A DNA stretch of 64,000 bases, from assembly GCA_014529385.2 (NCBI GenBank), contig CM043942.1, positions 110,662,141-110,726,140 on the forward strand, given 5' to 3'. Source of the stretch: Adiantum capillus-veneris (Eukaryota > Streptophyta > Polypodiopsida > Polypodiales > Pteridaceae). The notes under the pieces are model-generated. The model was not told where the DNA came from. It saw only the letters and a program-made list of their open reading frames with translations, and searched no databases. A program made the translations under genes and the position numbers. Positions 26,024-38,227 of this stretch are shown in pieces; the stretch's first letter is position 1, and every line of letters begins with the position of its first letter.

Positions 26024-28080
26024 GAACACTCAGGCAACCAGCACCAATGCCATACCCTTGAATGCCCATGGGCGTGGCCAATCTAATGGAAGAGGAGGAC
26101 GTGGAAGGATGAAAAGAGGGCGAGGATGTGGAGCTACCGCCAGAGTGAATGCCGCAGTGGTACAACCAACTATGGGTGATGAAGCAGTGGAGAGAGCAAC
26201 CTTGCATGCTGCAATTGACAACGCCAATGGTTGCGAGCAATATGCAGTCATTCATACGTCAGGATCTCTCAGAGGTGAACAAGTTAACTTCCTTATAAAT
26301 TGTGGTAGTACTCTTTTATTTCTTTCACCCAAATGCATGAGGAAGCTAAAGCTAGATAAGTATCCAACAAGCAAGCTAGTTGTAGAATTAGCAAACGGCA
26401 AGGAAGTAGTATCTCAACACTCTGCAGGAAAAATCGACTTTGATTTAGGGGGACACCCAACCTCTGCCCAATTTCGAACCCTACCCTTAGGATTCTTTGA
26501 TGGGATACTAGGGATGGACTGGCTAAAGCAAAATAAGGCCCACATCCATTGTGCACAAGGGAACTTTACCTTTACAGATAACTTGGGTAATGAAGCCTTA
26601 ATCCAGGGGGAAAATGGGAGACCTAGGGCTACTTTAGTTAAGGCCAGCAGACTTTTGAAGGGACTAAGAAAAGGACAGCAAATTTATGCGGTAAAGCTCA
26701 ACAAGGTGGACCAATCAGATACCTCACTTCGACCAAACTGGTTGAGGGAGTATGATGATGTATTCCCTGAAGACCTTACGAATCTTCCACCACATAGAGA
26801 GGTCGATCATGAGATTGAGACTATCCCTGGATGTGAACCTATCTCAAAAAGACCTTATAAAATGTCACTTCCAGAGGCCATCGAACTCAAGCAACAACTT
26901 AGGCAACTCATTGAGCAAGAATTCATTCGACCCAGTACTTCTCCTTGGGGTGCTCCAGTTATTTTTCAAAAGAAGAAGGATGGAACCTTAAGGCTACGCA
27001 TAGATTACCGTGGACTAAACCAGGTAACTTTCAAGAACAAGTATCCAATTCCAAGGATTGACGAACTCTTGGACAGGCTACACGACGCCAAAATGTTTAC
27101 AAACATTGATATAAGGTCAGGATATTACCAAATCAGGATCAAGGAATCAGATATTCCAAAGACAGCTTTTAACACTAGGTATGGGCACTACGAATTCACA
27201 ATAATGTCTTTTGGTCTAACAAACGCTCTTGCAAGCTTCAATCGACTTATGCAGGATATTTTCAGACCTTATCTGGATGATTTTATCTTGGTTTTCTTTG
27301 ACGACATTCTGATCTACTCTAAGAACGAGGCAGATCACAAAGAACATGTTCGCAAAGTACTTGATCTTCTTCGAGAACACGAACTTTACGCTAAAGAGAG
27401 CAAGTGTACCTTTTGCTCACCAAAGGTCAATTATCTTGGATTTGTCATATCGGCCGAAGAGATTTCAGTGGACCCAGATAAAGTCAAGGATATCGTTGAT
27501 TGGCCTCAACCATCCACCGTCAACGAAGTAAGAGGATTTCTTGGGATAATGGGATGGTACAGGATTTTTTTTAAAGGATTATACACGTATTGCTGCACCT
27601 TTGACGGAACTCCTGAATAAAGGAATGAGGATCGAATGGAAGACCGAGCACGAGCCTAGCTTTGCTTAGCTAAAAGAATTTTTGGTCTCAGCTCCTATTT
27701 TAAAGCTCCCATATTTTAGTAAGGAATTTGAAGTAGCGACCGATGCTAGCAAATTTGCTCTAGGCGGAGTTCTTACTCAAGAAGGAAGACTGGTGGCGTA
27801 TACTTCGTGAAAGCTGAGGGATCATGAGAAGAATTATCCTACTCATGATTTGGAACTTTTAGCAGTTATACATGCGCTGAAGTTATGGAGACATTATCCT
27901 CTCGGACGCAAGTTTCAGCTGGTTACAGACCACAAGAGCTTAAAATGGATTTTTACTCAACCTATTCTCAATATGCGACAATGGCGATGGATAGAGCTTT
28001 TACAAGAATATGACCTTGACATAAAGTATAGACCAGGGAAGGAGAATACAGTTGCAGATGGTCTTAGCCGAAAATCTTTT
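26024..28080 (+). pseudogene. pol: Chromovirus pol: protease, RT, RNase H
   Basis: One long frame to 27620. The protease active site is altered to [15 protein letters not shown], with Asn at the catalytic Asp position and Cys in place of Ser; [17 protein letters not shown] follows. [38 protein letters not shown] and the intact catalytic [11 protein letters not shown]. After a frame break at about 27570-27620, RNase H has ATDASKFALGGVLTQ (27740), DLELLAVIHALKLW and TDHKSLKWIF, with two stops (27668, 27808). Confidence 0.9.
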
Positions 28081-29539
28081 CTCGGAGCTATCTCTATTCC
28101 AAATAACCCTATCTGGGATAGAATCAAAGAAGCATCCTTGGTAGATCCAGAGTACCAATGTATGGTATCATTAGTCCAGAAAATAAGATGCCTGAAGCTA
28201 AAGATTACTTTCTTATGGGAGGATGTATTTACTACAGACATAGACTCTGTGTACCCAGAGACCCAGCTTTAAAGAAGGCCATTCTATATGAAGCACACGA
28301 TAGCCCTACATCTGGACATCCAAGCTATGCTAAGACTCTTCATGCTGTCAGAAGGAGTTATTTTTGGTCTGGAATGAAAGGAGACATACTTCGCTATGTG
28401 AGGCAATGTCTTTCTTGTCAACGGATAAAAGCCAAAAGAATCAAGTTACTAGGGCAACTTCAACCTCTTGACATACCCCAGATGAAATGGGAATGCATCA
28501 GTATGGACTTCGTTACAGGATTACCTTCTACAGGAGGTTATGATTCTGTTTTCGTGGTTGATAATATGCTCACAAAAGTGGCTCATCTAATACCCGTAAA
28601 GACAACCTTTACTGCTTCAGATATTAGCCGGGTATTCATCAAGGAGATTTTTAGGTTACATGGTCTACCCAGCGTATCGTCAGTGATAGAGATGCCAAGT
28701 TTATATCAAAATTTTGGACTTCTCTTTTCCAATCTATTGGGTGAAAATTAGCCTTAAGTACAGTGTATCACCCGCAGACAGATGGGCAAATTGAAAGGGT
28801 TAATCAAGTCATCGAGGACATTCTCAGAGCCTATTGTTCGCAAGAACCAAAGAAGTGGTTACAATATTTACCTTTGGTGGAGTATGCTTATAATTCTTCC
28901 GAACACAGAAGCATTGGAATGTCACCCTTCAAATCTCTTTATAGACAGGACTGTTTAGCACCACTGAACTTCTCAGATCCAACCATCAGGGTAGAAGCCT
29001 CTAGGAAGATGTTAGAAGATATGGAAGCTCAGACTAGAGCTATTCGCCAAGACATTCAGGCCGCTCAGGATAGACAGAAGCACTATGCCGATAAGAACCG
29101 TTCGGAAAGAACTTTCAAAGAAGGGGATAAGGTTTTTCTGCGAGTCCAACCAAAGAAAAGCAACTTATCACTAGGCAGATATAAAAAGCTAAGCCCAAGG
29201 TATTGTGGACCATTCGAGATCGTTAAGGTTGTGAGTGACCAGGCCTACAAGCTAAAGTTACCCGCAAACTTGAAGGTTCATGATGTGTTCCACGTAAGCT
29301 TACTCAAACCCTATATTCCTAATCCTGATAAATTCTTGGACTCAGATCAGATAGTCATGCCAGCAGAAGGAGTTCTCGAGCTCCAACCTGACTATGTACT
29401 TGAAACAAGGGAAAGGAAGTTACACAACAGAACTATCACGGAGCATCTAGTAAAGTGGAAGGATTACCCTGAAGAAGATGCAACTTGGGAGGACGAACCA
29501 ACGCTCATAAAGGATTACCCAAACACATTCTTGAGATGA
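28081..29539 (+). pseudogene. Chromovirus integrase with C-terminal chromodomain
   Basis: Zinc domain (SGHPSYAKTLHAV, then CLSCQRIKAK) and catalytic core (MDFVTGLPSTGGYDSVFVV) run to 28751, with a frame break near 28680 around the second catalytic Asp. The frame 28763-29539 holds YHPQTDGQIERVNQVIEDIL with the third acidic residue, a GPFEIVKVV linker, and a chromodomain (PDYVLETRERKLHNRTITEH, then LVKWKDYPEEDATWE) at the C-terminus. A chromodomain targets integration to modified histones in chromoviruses. Confidence 0.92.
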
Positions 29540-30239
29540 GGACATGTCAAATTTTTCACGTTGGGGAGGTTGTAAGGTCTCTAACCCCGACCAAAAAATA
29601 GCACCATTGTACCATGAAATGAATATAATGGAAAAAGTTACATGATTTTTAGCAGTTTTCCAAATTTTGTCAGTGCCATGATGTTTAGAATGTTTTAAAG
29701 CTTCAAAATGTGAATTAAAATAATTTTTGTAAAAAAAAATCCAAAAATAGTAAGTTTTTGGTCACCCGACCCGTCCAGTTTTGACCATCTTGAAAAATTG
29801 CACCCGTACCCCGAATTTGAAAAATGCATTTTTCGGACCCGAGGGCTGCTAAATATGGCAGGTACTCAGACCAGTACGCCTTAGTCAGCGCTTAGTATAG
29901 CAATTTACGGTATTAAATTCCGACTCGTATGGGCCGTTTTAGCCTAAAACTAATTTTTTCCTAAAGTTGTGCGGGGAGGCACCGGGACTCGAGGCTGTGT
30001 GGGAACTGGTTCCAGGCCACTCAGAGCCAGCTTTAGCAGCTAGGGGGCGCCCTCTTGTCTTGTGGGAGTTGTGGGAGAGTTTCCAAGCTTGAGAGTGAGT
30101 GTGAGAGCCAATTAGACTAGCTAACTGGACACTTGGTAGGCAGGAAACTAGACTTGCCATGCATGATGTGAGAGCTCACTCAAATGCAAATAGCAAGGCT
30201 GGTCGATTTTCAGCTTGGAGGAGCCTATTTAAGATTGTG

Positions 30240-30241
<2 letters not shown>

Positions 30242-30323
<82 letters not shown>
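30242..30323. repeat. (CA)n microsatellite
   Basis: About 82 bp of pure CA, then a short interruption and more CA-rich sequence; at the matching 5' LTR site the tracts are shorter and duplicated. Confidence 0.97.
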
Positions 30324-30325
<2 letters not shown>

Positions 30326-31185
30326 CTCACACACACACTCAGTACACACACCTTGGGGAGGTGTTGCCGGCACACACAGTTTTTGGAGGAGAAGAAAAGG
30401 AGGGAAGTGTTGCTGGATTCTCGTCTTGAGAACTCATTTGGATCAGAAAATCGAAAGGATTTCAGCCCCTAATCATGGTAATCATGATTTAATTTATGCT
30501 CTTCTGTAAACCTCTTCATCATTTTCTCAATTCATCATCTACCATGCTTAATCCTAGCTATAATTCCCAATAGCTGCTCTCTAATTCTCTATGTCTATAC
30601 TCCATTACATAATCATCATCCAATAGCTAATTATACAGCCATTCATCACTCTTAATCAATGATTAGTACATGATTAGAAGAGAATTCTCTCTCTAGGCCG
30701 CATAGTAATTAATTGTCAAGCCGGTAATGATGTAGGTTTGATGAGAATTCATTCTTTTACGACACAATATTGGTGTAACTAAGTTAGATTTAATTTTCTC
30801 ATACATTAAGATGTGATTAAAGCAAAATTAATCCATCATTAAGCCACTAAGAAGAGAATTTTCTCTCACCTATGCATGCGGTAATTCTGCATCTTTCTAA
30901 TTGCATTAAGAAAGTGATTGAGCTTGCTTAATTCATCTCTCTTGTAATTTAATTAGTAAAATTCTGGAATTATTAATCATCTAAGCCAAGTGATTAACTT
31001 TAGATCCAGTTCCCATAGGACAAGTAAAGTATTATCCATAAAATTACTATGTCTCGAAGAAAAAATCTAACCCTCTCGTATAAGGGGGATTGTTCAATGA
31101 TTCTAATCTATCATTTGGATTGTTATGATGCTCTCGGACATTAGCTCTTTTCTCCAAGTTTATCATTTAAAGTAGTGAGTATAAA

Positions 31186-31356
31186 ATGGCCCCGGTTAAG
31201 AGAACTCGCTTCAGTGGTGCCCATGACCGCGAGGCGGAAATGAGCAATGTGAATGGAAAAGGAAAAGCTCCCATGGACGAACAAGCACCGGACATCTCAC
31301 GGGCCATTGACGAAGAAATGGAAGAGATAGGTCACAATTTTATTCAAGTTGTTTAA
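31186..31356 (+). CDS. Short basic ORF inside the 3' LTR (56 codons)
   Basis: Starts MAPVKRTRFSGAHDRE, continues with NGKGKAPMDEQAPD, and ends with an acidic stretch DEEMEEIGHN. The ATG lies after AGTATAAA. The same ORF, partly deleted, is in the 5' LTR. The solo LTR at 53328-57597 has a counterpart at 56319 starting MAPKRTR. Conserved start and composition across LTRs of different elements argue for a real peptide or an exon spliced to downstream coding sequence. Function unknown. Confidence 0.55.
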   Translation: MAPVKRTRFSGAHDREAEMSNVNGKGKAPMDEQAPDISRAIDEEMEEIGHNFIQVV

Positions 31357-31692
31357 TTTAACATTGCACACGTTTAGCTAAGAAAGAACATATCCCCAAA
31401 CATGTTGGAGAAATCCGACGGAAACCTCAGCATTTGAATTCATTTGTACATTAAGTCTAAAGTAGGAAAGAAATGATTGACGGATATACTGTTTGCAATA
31501 GGAAAGAATGTCTGCTAGGAAAAATTTAGCTCGACATGTTCATTCTATTTCCAATGTTGAATTAGTCATGATCCCCCTCCTGATCACAGGGGATAGAGTT
31601 CCTGGTTAAGGGCTTTTGAATCCATGACTTGATTTCTATGCGGTGGATACCCACAACTTGCTTTCTATGCGGTGGGAACCCACGTCTTGCTT

Positions 31693-31725
31693 CATTAAGA
31701 AATTTCGGAGGTCATTTGGAGGGCC
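31693..31725 (+). repeat. Left terminal inverted repeat (33 bp)
   Basis: Begins CATTAAGAAATTTCGGAGGT and ends GGAGGGCC; 32 of 33 bases match the reverse complement of 41064-41096. Confidence 0.95.
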
Positions 31726-32046
31726 ATATGAAGGAGAGAGAAAAAAAGAGCGCGTCCAATGAGCAGGAGGGCTACGTTACGTAGGAAAGTACGTGGAAAG
31801 ACTTAAAAAATAGGAAAATACCCCAAAAACTTTCACGAATCTAGGATTGTAGCATCGTAACTTCCTTGCTTTTATCGAGCTGTTAGGTGCTTGTGTGGTC
31901 CCACTGCTGATATTCTCTTATGGTCATTAATGTATTGGAGGGTGACCATTAAGCCCGCACAAGATATTGGAATTCTAAAACACTTTCCCTCCATTAGAAT
32001 GCTTTCAAAGTGAATCTCCCTCCACTAAAGCTTTTCTCTGAGAGCT

Positions 32047-33481
32047 ATGGCTTCCACGTCTTCTCGCCCAAGAAGCTCTAGGTGTTTATGGTCTCTCACA
32101 CCAACAACCAACAGCTGCACTTTGCCTAGAAGGCCAAGTAGTAGCATATCCTCAATTACAATATCAACTTCAATAAGTACAGAGAACCAATGGGTTGGAC
32201 AAAGGATAAACAAAGGTTCATGGGTCCTCATGCAACCAAGAAGACCCAAGAGGTCTAGTGCTATCAATGTTTACCGCTCAGCATGGAAGGCCAGAGTGTT
32301 GGATTCCAAAGTTGAAATCGGCAAAAGATCTGTAAAGGAAGTTCTTGTTCAGCATGTGTTTACCCATCCAGACGTGATAGCAAACGGTGGAAATGTGTCA
32401 GATATACATCAACCACGTTGCAATTGTAAGTATTCTTGACATCTGAACTGCATTTGATTTGTCATTTCACTTATTGATACTCTCATTATAACTTTTCTTA
32501 TATATTTTGCAACATTTATCCCTCTTCTTATGAGCAATGTCTCCATTCTTCACAGCTCAACTACATTAGATTTTTCATTTTGACTTATTGATACTCTTAG
32601 TTTAACTCTTGTTATATATTTTGCAGATGTTTTCTTATGAGCAATGGGAGCCTGTGGAGTGCATAATAGGCCTCTTCCTTGTTGTTCATGCCCACATTGG
32701 TTCTGTACAGTATTCAGGGAGAAGCAGCAAAAGCCTGGCTGATGAAGGAATATTTTTCTATGACCACTTCTACCAACTCAACCCAAGGAATAAGAATGGC
32801 ATGTTGGTGGAATTGCCTCTACCAACCGATTGGAACACTGTGGACTGGCCAGTTCTTGAGGAAACAATGGTGGAGGCAATGTGACGTAAGCTCTACAAGG
32901 ATATACAGAGGTCTCTACGTAGCTCTATTCCCACCAAACTGGTTAGAATTACAAACTTTTGTCCTGTTGCACTCTTCATAGAGTTGTTTCATAACTACAA
33001 TATACGTGTTATGAAAACTATGTTCATGTGCAAGTCATTTCAGCAGTCATCCTGTGACAAATTTCTTGACAGAGGATGGTATGTAAAGGAAGAGATTGAC
33101 ATACGGTGCGAGGTCACGCTTGACACTCTAGTTGTCAAGTACATGATTGCAAGTCAATCACTGTTAGTCTCCTTTTGGTATATGCGATCACAAATGCTCA
33201 AAGGTAAGTACATTCCTATGGACCAGGTTTGTGCAGGTTTGGAAGATAATCTTGCTGTGGATGTGGAAGTGATTGATAAAGAGCATGGCCTAATGTTGGT
33301 GGTTACAATAAGGGAGCTATGCAGTCTTCTGCAGTTGCGGCACGACATAATTGAAGAGTCAATGGACAGGGACCTTTCAGATTTTTCCTTTTTCCTAGCT
33401 GGCTGTAAGCTGATGCCGCGTAGGGAAAAATATATTTTGTGCAAAGAGTTGGATGGTCGGGTTGAAATAGTGTCAATGTAA
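32047..33481 (+). pseudogene. Unknown transposon gene, two coding blocks, one in-frame stop
   Basis: Block one (32047-32425) starts MASTSSRPRSSRCLW, is Ser-rich and basic, and ends at a donor-like GTAAGT. An AG at 32625-32626 precedes block two (32627-33481), which is open for about 285 codons except one TGA at 32882. The TGA stands before CGT and could be a CGA-to-TGA transition. Block two contains LVELPLPTDWNTVDWPVLEE, CPVALFIELFHNYNIRVM and IRELCSLLQLRHDIIEES. The phases of the two blocks do not join directly, so the junction is unresolved. No known domain recognised. It converges on the FCP1-like gene. Confidence 0.55.
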
Positions 33482-33583
33482 CAGAGATTCTTGTGAACCC
33501 AAGTGTATACGAATGACTTTCAATACATGAAGTTTTTTGAGCTCATTTGTCAGTTGTGCTCTGTGAACATTTCTTTAGCATGT

Positions 33584-33594
<11 letters not shown>

Positions 33595-33637
<43 letters not shown>
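33595..33637. repeat. (CT)n microsatellite
   Basis: Pure CT tract between the convergent ends of the unknown gene and the FCP1-like gene. Confidence 0.95.
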
Positions 33638-33640
<3 letters not shown>

Positions 33641-33670
33641 GTTAAGCAAGACAAAGACATGATAGAAGAG

Positions 33671-34933
33671 TCATCTTAATTCATTAGAAAGTACAAACTC
33701 GTCCGTGAACAATGGAATGAGATACAATTTCTGTAAGTATGGAATCAAAATGTCTTCAAGGTAAAAATCAAAGGAATGCCCCTCGAAAGAAGGTGGTGAG
33801 ATAGTTGTTCCAGGTGGATTTAGTTCTCCCTTTTCAGGAGTATCATCAATCAGTAGTGTATTATTTGCATCAAAGGGTACATTGATTTGGCTAAACGGTT
33901 TGTACAAAAGAGGTAAATGTGGTTTTTTAGGGTGGTAGTGGCCCTCGACGGTAACACATTTTCTTTGATCATACAAAAAGCCAAAATCTGACGTGTGAGC
34001 GTCGCATACACCGCAAACTATTGTAATTAGTGGCCACAAGTTTTGCCTTTGCATTGAAGACCATACGGCAACTCTGAAGCGTGGAAGAAGAAACTGAATA
34101 AATTCTTTGGTTCCTGGACGAACCACGACTCGACAAGTTCCCATCCGAAATGTTTGCAAATCCTCGAAGGGCTCTGTGTCACCAAGAGGCACGCGCATCA
34201 GCAGCAATCCATTGAGGTCCAAGATAATCAACCTTTGTAAAAGTTGACAAGTACATATAAGTAGTTAGAAGCTGAACATATTTTGCCATACTTGAATAGA
34301 CATTACTGAAACAATCGTATCTACAGGTAGCAAGGGTCCATACTGGGTCTCTATAGTGTTGTTGTCGTTGTTGCTATCCTCTGCTTTAGCTTCATCATTC
34401 ACATCTTCATAGTCATCATTCACATCTTCATCAAGGGTCTCCCCCATGGCTCTTTCTGCCTCATTCGGGGTTTCCTCCAAGGTCTTTTCCTCTGCCTCTG
34501 TTGGCTGGCTTGCATCGTCCATAACCTTGTGCTCATCCGTATGCCTGCTTTCCTCATCCATCCTTGCCTCATCCATATCAATTTGCTCATCCCTAGGCCT
34601 GCTTTCCTCATCCATATCCTTTTGCTCATCCGTAGGCCTGCTTTCCTCATCCAGGGTTTCATCCATAGGCTCGTTTGGCTCCTCCACTGGCTTACTTGGC
34701 TCTTTCATTGTCTCCTTCATAAGCCCCTCTGGTTGTACACTAGCACCTTCCATATGCTCATTAGACCTTTCTTCATCCTCGGCTCTTTCATCTTCAACTG
34801 ATATGACCCCCTCGGCCCGTTGTGATTCCACTGTATCTGATGCAGGGGTTTGTCGTGGTGGCACGTCATGTATTGTCATATCAATTGTGCGGTCGTCCAA
34901 GCCGCTATCTTCAGGTTCTCTGGGGCTCGACAT
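33671..34933 (-). CDS. Acidic protein with C-terminal FCP1-like HAD phosphatase domain
   Basis: Proposed exons 34933-34344 and 34232-33671 (donor CA|GTATGG, acceptor ACAAAG|G), giving 383 codons with phases that fit. Exon one starts MSSPREPEDSGLDD and is strongly acidic with MDEESR-type repeats. Exon two has the FCP1/NIF fold signatures: IILDLNGLLL, VAVWSSMQRQN and LLIDDTPEKG. FCP1 enzymes dephosphorylate the RNA polymerase II tail using DxDx(T/V); here the motif is DLNG, a variant I believe some plant FCP1-domain proteins share. Catalysis is therefore uncertain. The start lies 64 bases after the stop of the H3-Ulp1 gene. Confidence 0.7.
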
Positions 34934-34996
34934 AGTAAGTAGCTGTTGTATTAGACTTACCCGGTATCTTTGCAAATAATCATATGTGTAGTTTTT

Positions 34997-36518
34997 TTAA
35001 GCACTCTGCAAAATTGAAAGACCACATGGTGAGAAGTCTTGTATAAAGAAAACCAAAACTGACTCAATGCATTGCCAAATGGTTACCTTAGTCATGAAAG
35101 ATTTTAATGCAAAGTAGCTTTGCAGGACATATTCTGCATGGAGAAGACATCTCCAGCCGCAAGAATTTCCATCGGTTTGATTTGGGACAGGTACATCTTT
35201 GATTGGGGCCTTGTATAGTTCATACCTTCCACATAGCTTGCCATAAGCAAGCAACAACCTCTTTATACAACTGCACAAAGCAGTATCAAGATGTTAGCTC
35301 GAGGCTTCAAATTTACATGGATATCTATAAGAAACACTTTCTGATACATAACACTTACAACCTAATTTCAGGGTGGGTTCCTTTTATTGAATTGAACACC
35401 CACACTACTGGTTGGTCAACATCAAGGCATATGAGATTCCAGTGATGGTTGTTCTCATATGGAAAGATGATGACAGTTACTTCCAGCATAGCACAGTGGA
35501 GAAACCAACTCTCAAAGGTGCCAGATTGACTATTCTTCTGTCTAATAATCATTGACATTTGTGGATCAAGAAGAAACACCTCCGTGTGGGTGTGCGGTGG
35601 AAGTTGGCTTTTGATCAAGCTGCAGAGAGTATACCTGAGTTAGTACACCTATGATCTGATTTTTCAAAGTTAGCAAGATAGTAACACTTACGTAAGACAA
35701 GCATAGATAATTGTGTCTGAGATCTGAGCATCTGGATTCATCAATAAATTAATGTCCACTTTTTCCAGAGCCAGCTTTCTGGCTCCATCTATAAATGGTA
35801 TCTCTGCAAGCAAACCATCCTTCATTGAAAGTAGAGTTTCTTTATTGCTTGCCTCTATGGACAGGGTCACATTGCATTCTGTTTGCCTCTGGGACTCCAC
35901 TGCTACTTTTGCTTTCTCCTTAAGCTCTGCTTCCCTCATGTCCTCTGTTTGGCGAGCAACAGTCTCTGCCCTTGCCCTTGTATTCACATCATGTGTGACA
36001 TCTACAACTGTGAGTTGTGGCAATAGCTCAGGGGGGTATAGCAAAATTTCCCTCATTTTCTTATCCCTGCAGACATTGGGTACCAGCAGTTTGTCATACC
36101 TCCACCTTATCCTTTTTAGTGTCTCACTATCTTTGTCCATTACAGTCACCCTGTGGGCATGGGCTGCTACAATGGTCATGTCACTGAAGTACTCAAGTAG
36201 GAAGTCCTCTGTTGCTTCTTGTAGAGCCATCAATGCCACCACCTTCCACCTTTTAGTACCCCAGGTAGCTTCTTCACATATGGACCTCACCATCCTCTGA
36301 AAGGGCAGCTTTGGTATACACAAATCTACACATTTCTGTGCCTTCCTGATTTCTCTGAAAAGTCCCATGCAGCTCTGTAACTTCTTCACGCTTGGACCTT
36401 TCAAAATTTTATTTGGTTTTCCAGGTCTCTTCTTTGGGGTTGCAGATCTGCTACTTGCCTTAGCTGCTAATCCTGGTCCCTTGCCTGCCTTCCTTGCAGT
36501 GGCCTTTGTTCTGGCCAT
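34997..36518 (-). CDS. Histone H3-like (CENH3-leaning) protein fused to Ulp1-like C48 protease
   Basis: Exons 36518-35692, 35619-35359 and 35270-34997 join in phase (GT-AG) to 453 codons without a stop. Residues 1-10 are MARTKATARK, like the H3 tail with K4 and K9 in place. Residues 53-139 match the H3 histone fold: LFREIRKAQK, KLPFQRMVRSI, ALQEATEDFLLEYFSD and HRVTVMDKD. W91 after Arg, EDFL and FSD are closer to CENH3 than canonical H3. Residues about 277-453 match Ulp1/C48 proteases: HHW (H335), WVFNS (N352 where Asp is usual), Q394 and GNSCG (C400). A third possible intron (35086-35007) is in frame either way. Ulp1 enzymes cleave SUMO; activity is uncertain with Asn in the triad. Confidence 0.85.
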
Positions 36519-36538
36519 TTCACTGTATAAAAATAGAG

Positions 36539-36539
<1 letters not shown>

Positions 36540-36579
<40 letters not shown>

Positions 36580-36599
36580 TTCTATAGCCTAGCATATTT

Positions 36600-36643
<44 letters not shown>

Positions 36644-36690
36644 TAGAGAGAGAGACATTAGAGAGAGAGAGAGAGAGACTCCCATTACTA

Positions 36691-36747
<57 letters not shown>

Positions 36748-36934
36748 TTCTATAGCCTAGCATATTTAGAGAGAGAGAGAGAGAGAGAGACTCCCATTAC
36801 TAACGGCGCGTGTGAAACATGTTTTGACTCCAAAATACACCTCCGCGCGCCATTAGTATAAGGGTACAGAAAGACTCTCTCTCTCTCTTTCTCCCGCCTT
36901 CCCCAGTCTCTACACTTTTTCTTCCTCTCTCTAT

Positions 36935-36969
<35 letters not shown>

Positions 36970-37072
36970 GTGGATACACTACATATCTCTCACTCGTTCT
37001 ACTTGCGTTTGCACAGTACTAAAGGCGCGCAAAGTGACATCCAAACCGGAGGTGCCTGTCTCCGCACGCCTT

Positions 37073-37116
<44 letters not shown>

Positions 37117-37235
37117 GGGGGGGGGGGTTGTGTGTGTGTTGTATTTGTGTGTGTGTGTTATATTTGTGTGTCTGTGTGTTTGTGTTTGTGTTTGTGTTTG
37201 TGTGTATGTGTGTGTATGTGTGTGTGTGTGTTGTA

Positions 37236-37275
<40 letters not shown>

Positions 37276-37469
37276 GTATTTGTGTGTGTTTGTGTGTGCA
37301 TGTGTGTATTGTGTGTTAAGAGAGAGCTAGATATGAAATATACTCTGAGAGAAATAGAGAGAGAAAAAGAAACAGAGAGACAGAGAGAGCGAGAGAGAGA
37401 GAGGTAGAGGGAGAGAGAGAGAGAGAGGGACATTTCAGAAACAGAGAGAGAAGCACAGCCTGACCTTTT

Positions 37470-37510
<41 letters not shown>

Positions 37511-37788
37511 GAGGGCCAAACCTTCTAAGGACGCAGAACTGCGTTATGTCGAAGACGGGTCAACTCAATCTTGCAGGTGCTTTCTGTCGGAGACGCAGAC
37601 GATGTCTCTCTCTCTCTTTCTCTCACTCTCTTTGACGCGGTGTGTTTTTTTCTCTCTCATCACTTTTATATGTGACATACGAAAGTATACGGGCCCAATA
37701 AATGACCGCGCGTGCGGCATCATGCAATTATATTCTATTTTTTAGTAACACGTGGGACGCCGCCGTGGGTATCCGTTATAAGTGTCAT

Positions 37789-37865
<77 letters not shown>

Positions 37866-38153
37866 CTCATTACTGTCAGAGAGAGAGAGAGAGATTGACA
37901 AAGAGAAAGCAATGGAGAAGACACCTCCCATGGAGTTTCTGCAAACTCCACCAACAAAAGGTGATCTCTCACTCTATCTCTCTGTATTTCCAACAATAGG
38001 TAGCAAATTGTGTGTGTGTGTGTGTGTGTGTGTGTGGAAACAAAGAAAAACCCATACTGTTGTTCAACACACACACACACACACACACACACAACACACA
38101 CACACACACACCTCAACACATACTTACACAGACAGATACACACACACACATAC

Positions 38154-38227
<74 letters not shown>

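Larger units (their letters stand above)
29571..31692 (+). repeat. 3' LTR of chromovirus, first part
   Basis: Starts TGTAAGGTCTCT after the purine tract TTGGGGAGGT (29561-29570). It parallels the 5' LTR but has one long (CA)n tract (30242-30323) instead of several shorter ones. It breaks off at 31692 where a DNA transposon begins and resumes at 41097. Confidence 0.95.

Noticed and set aside
31693-31700. TTA/TAA as a Harbinger-type target duplication next to the TIR
   Set aside because: The empty site in the other LTR lacks these bases, so CATTAA belongs to the transposon end.
34446-34979. Plus-strand 177-codon Ser-rich frame
   Set aside because: It is the complement of the acidic exon on the minus strand, where splice phases and the FCP1-like domain support coding.
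35752-36300. Plus-strand 182-codon frame
   Set aside because: Shadow of the histone H3-like exon on the other strand.
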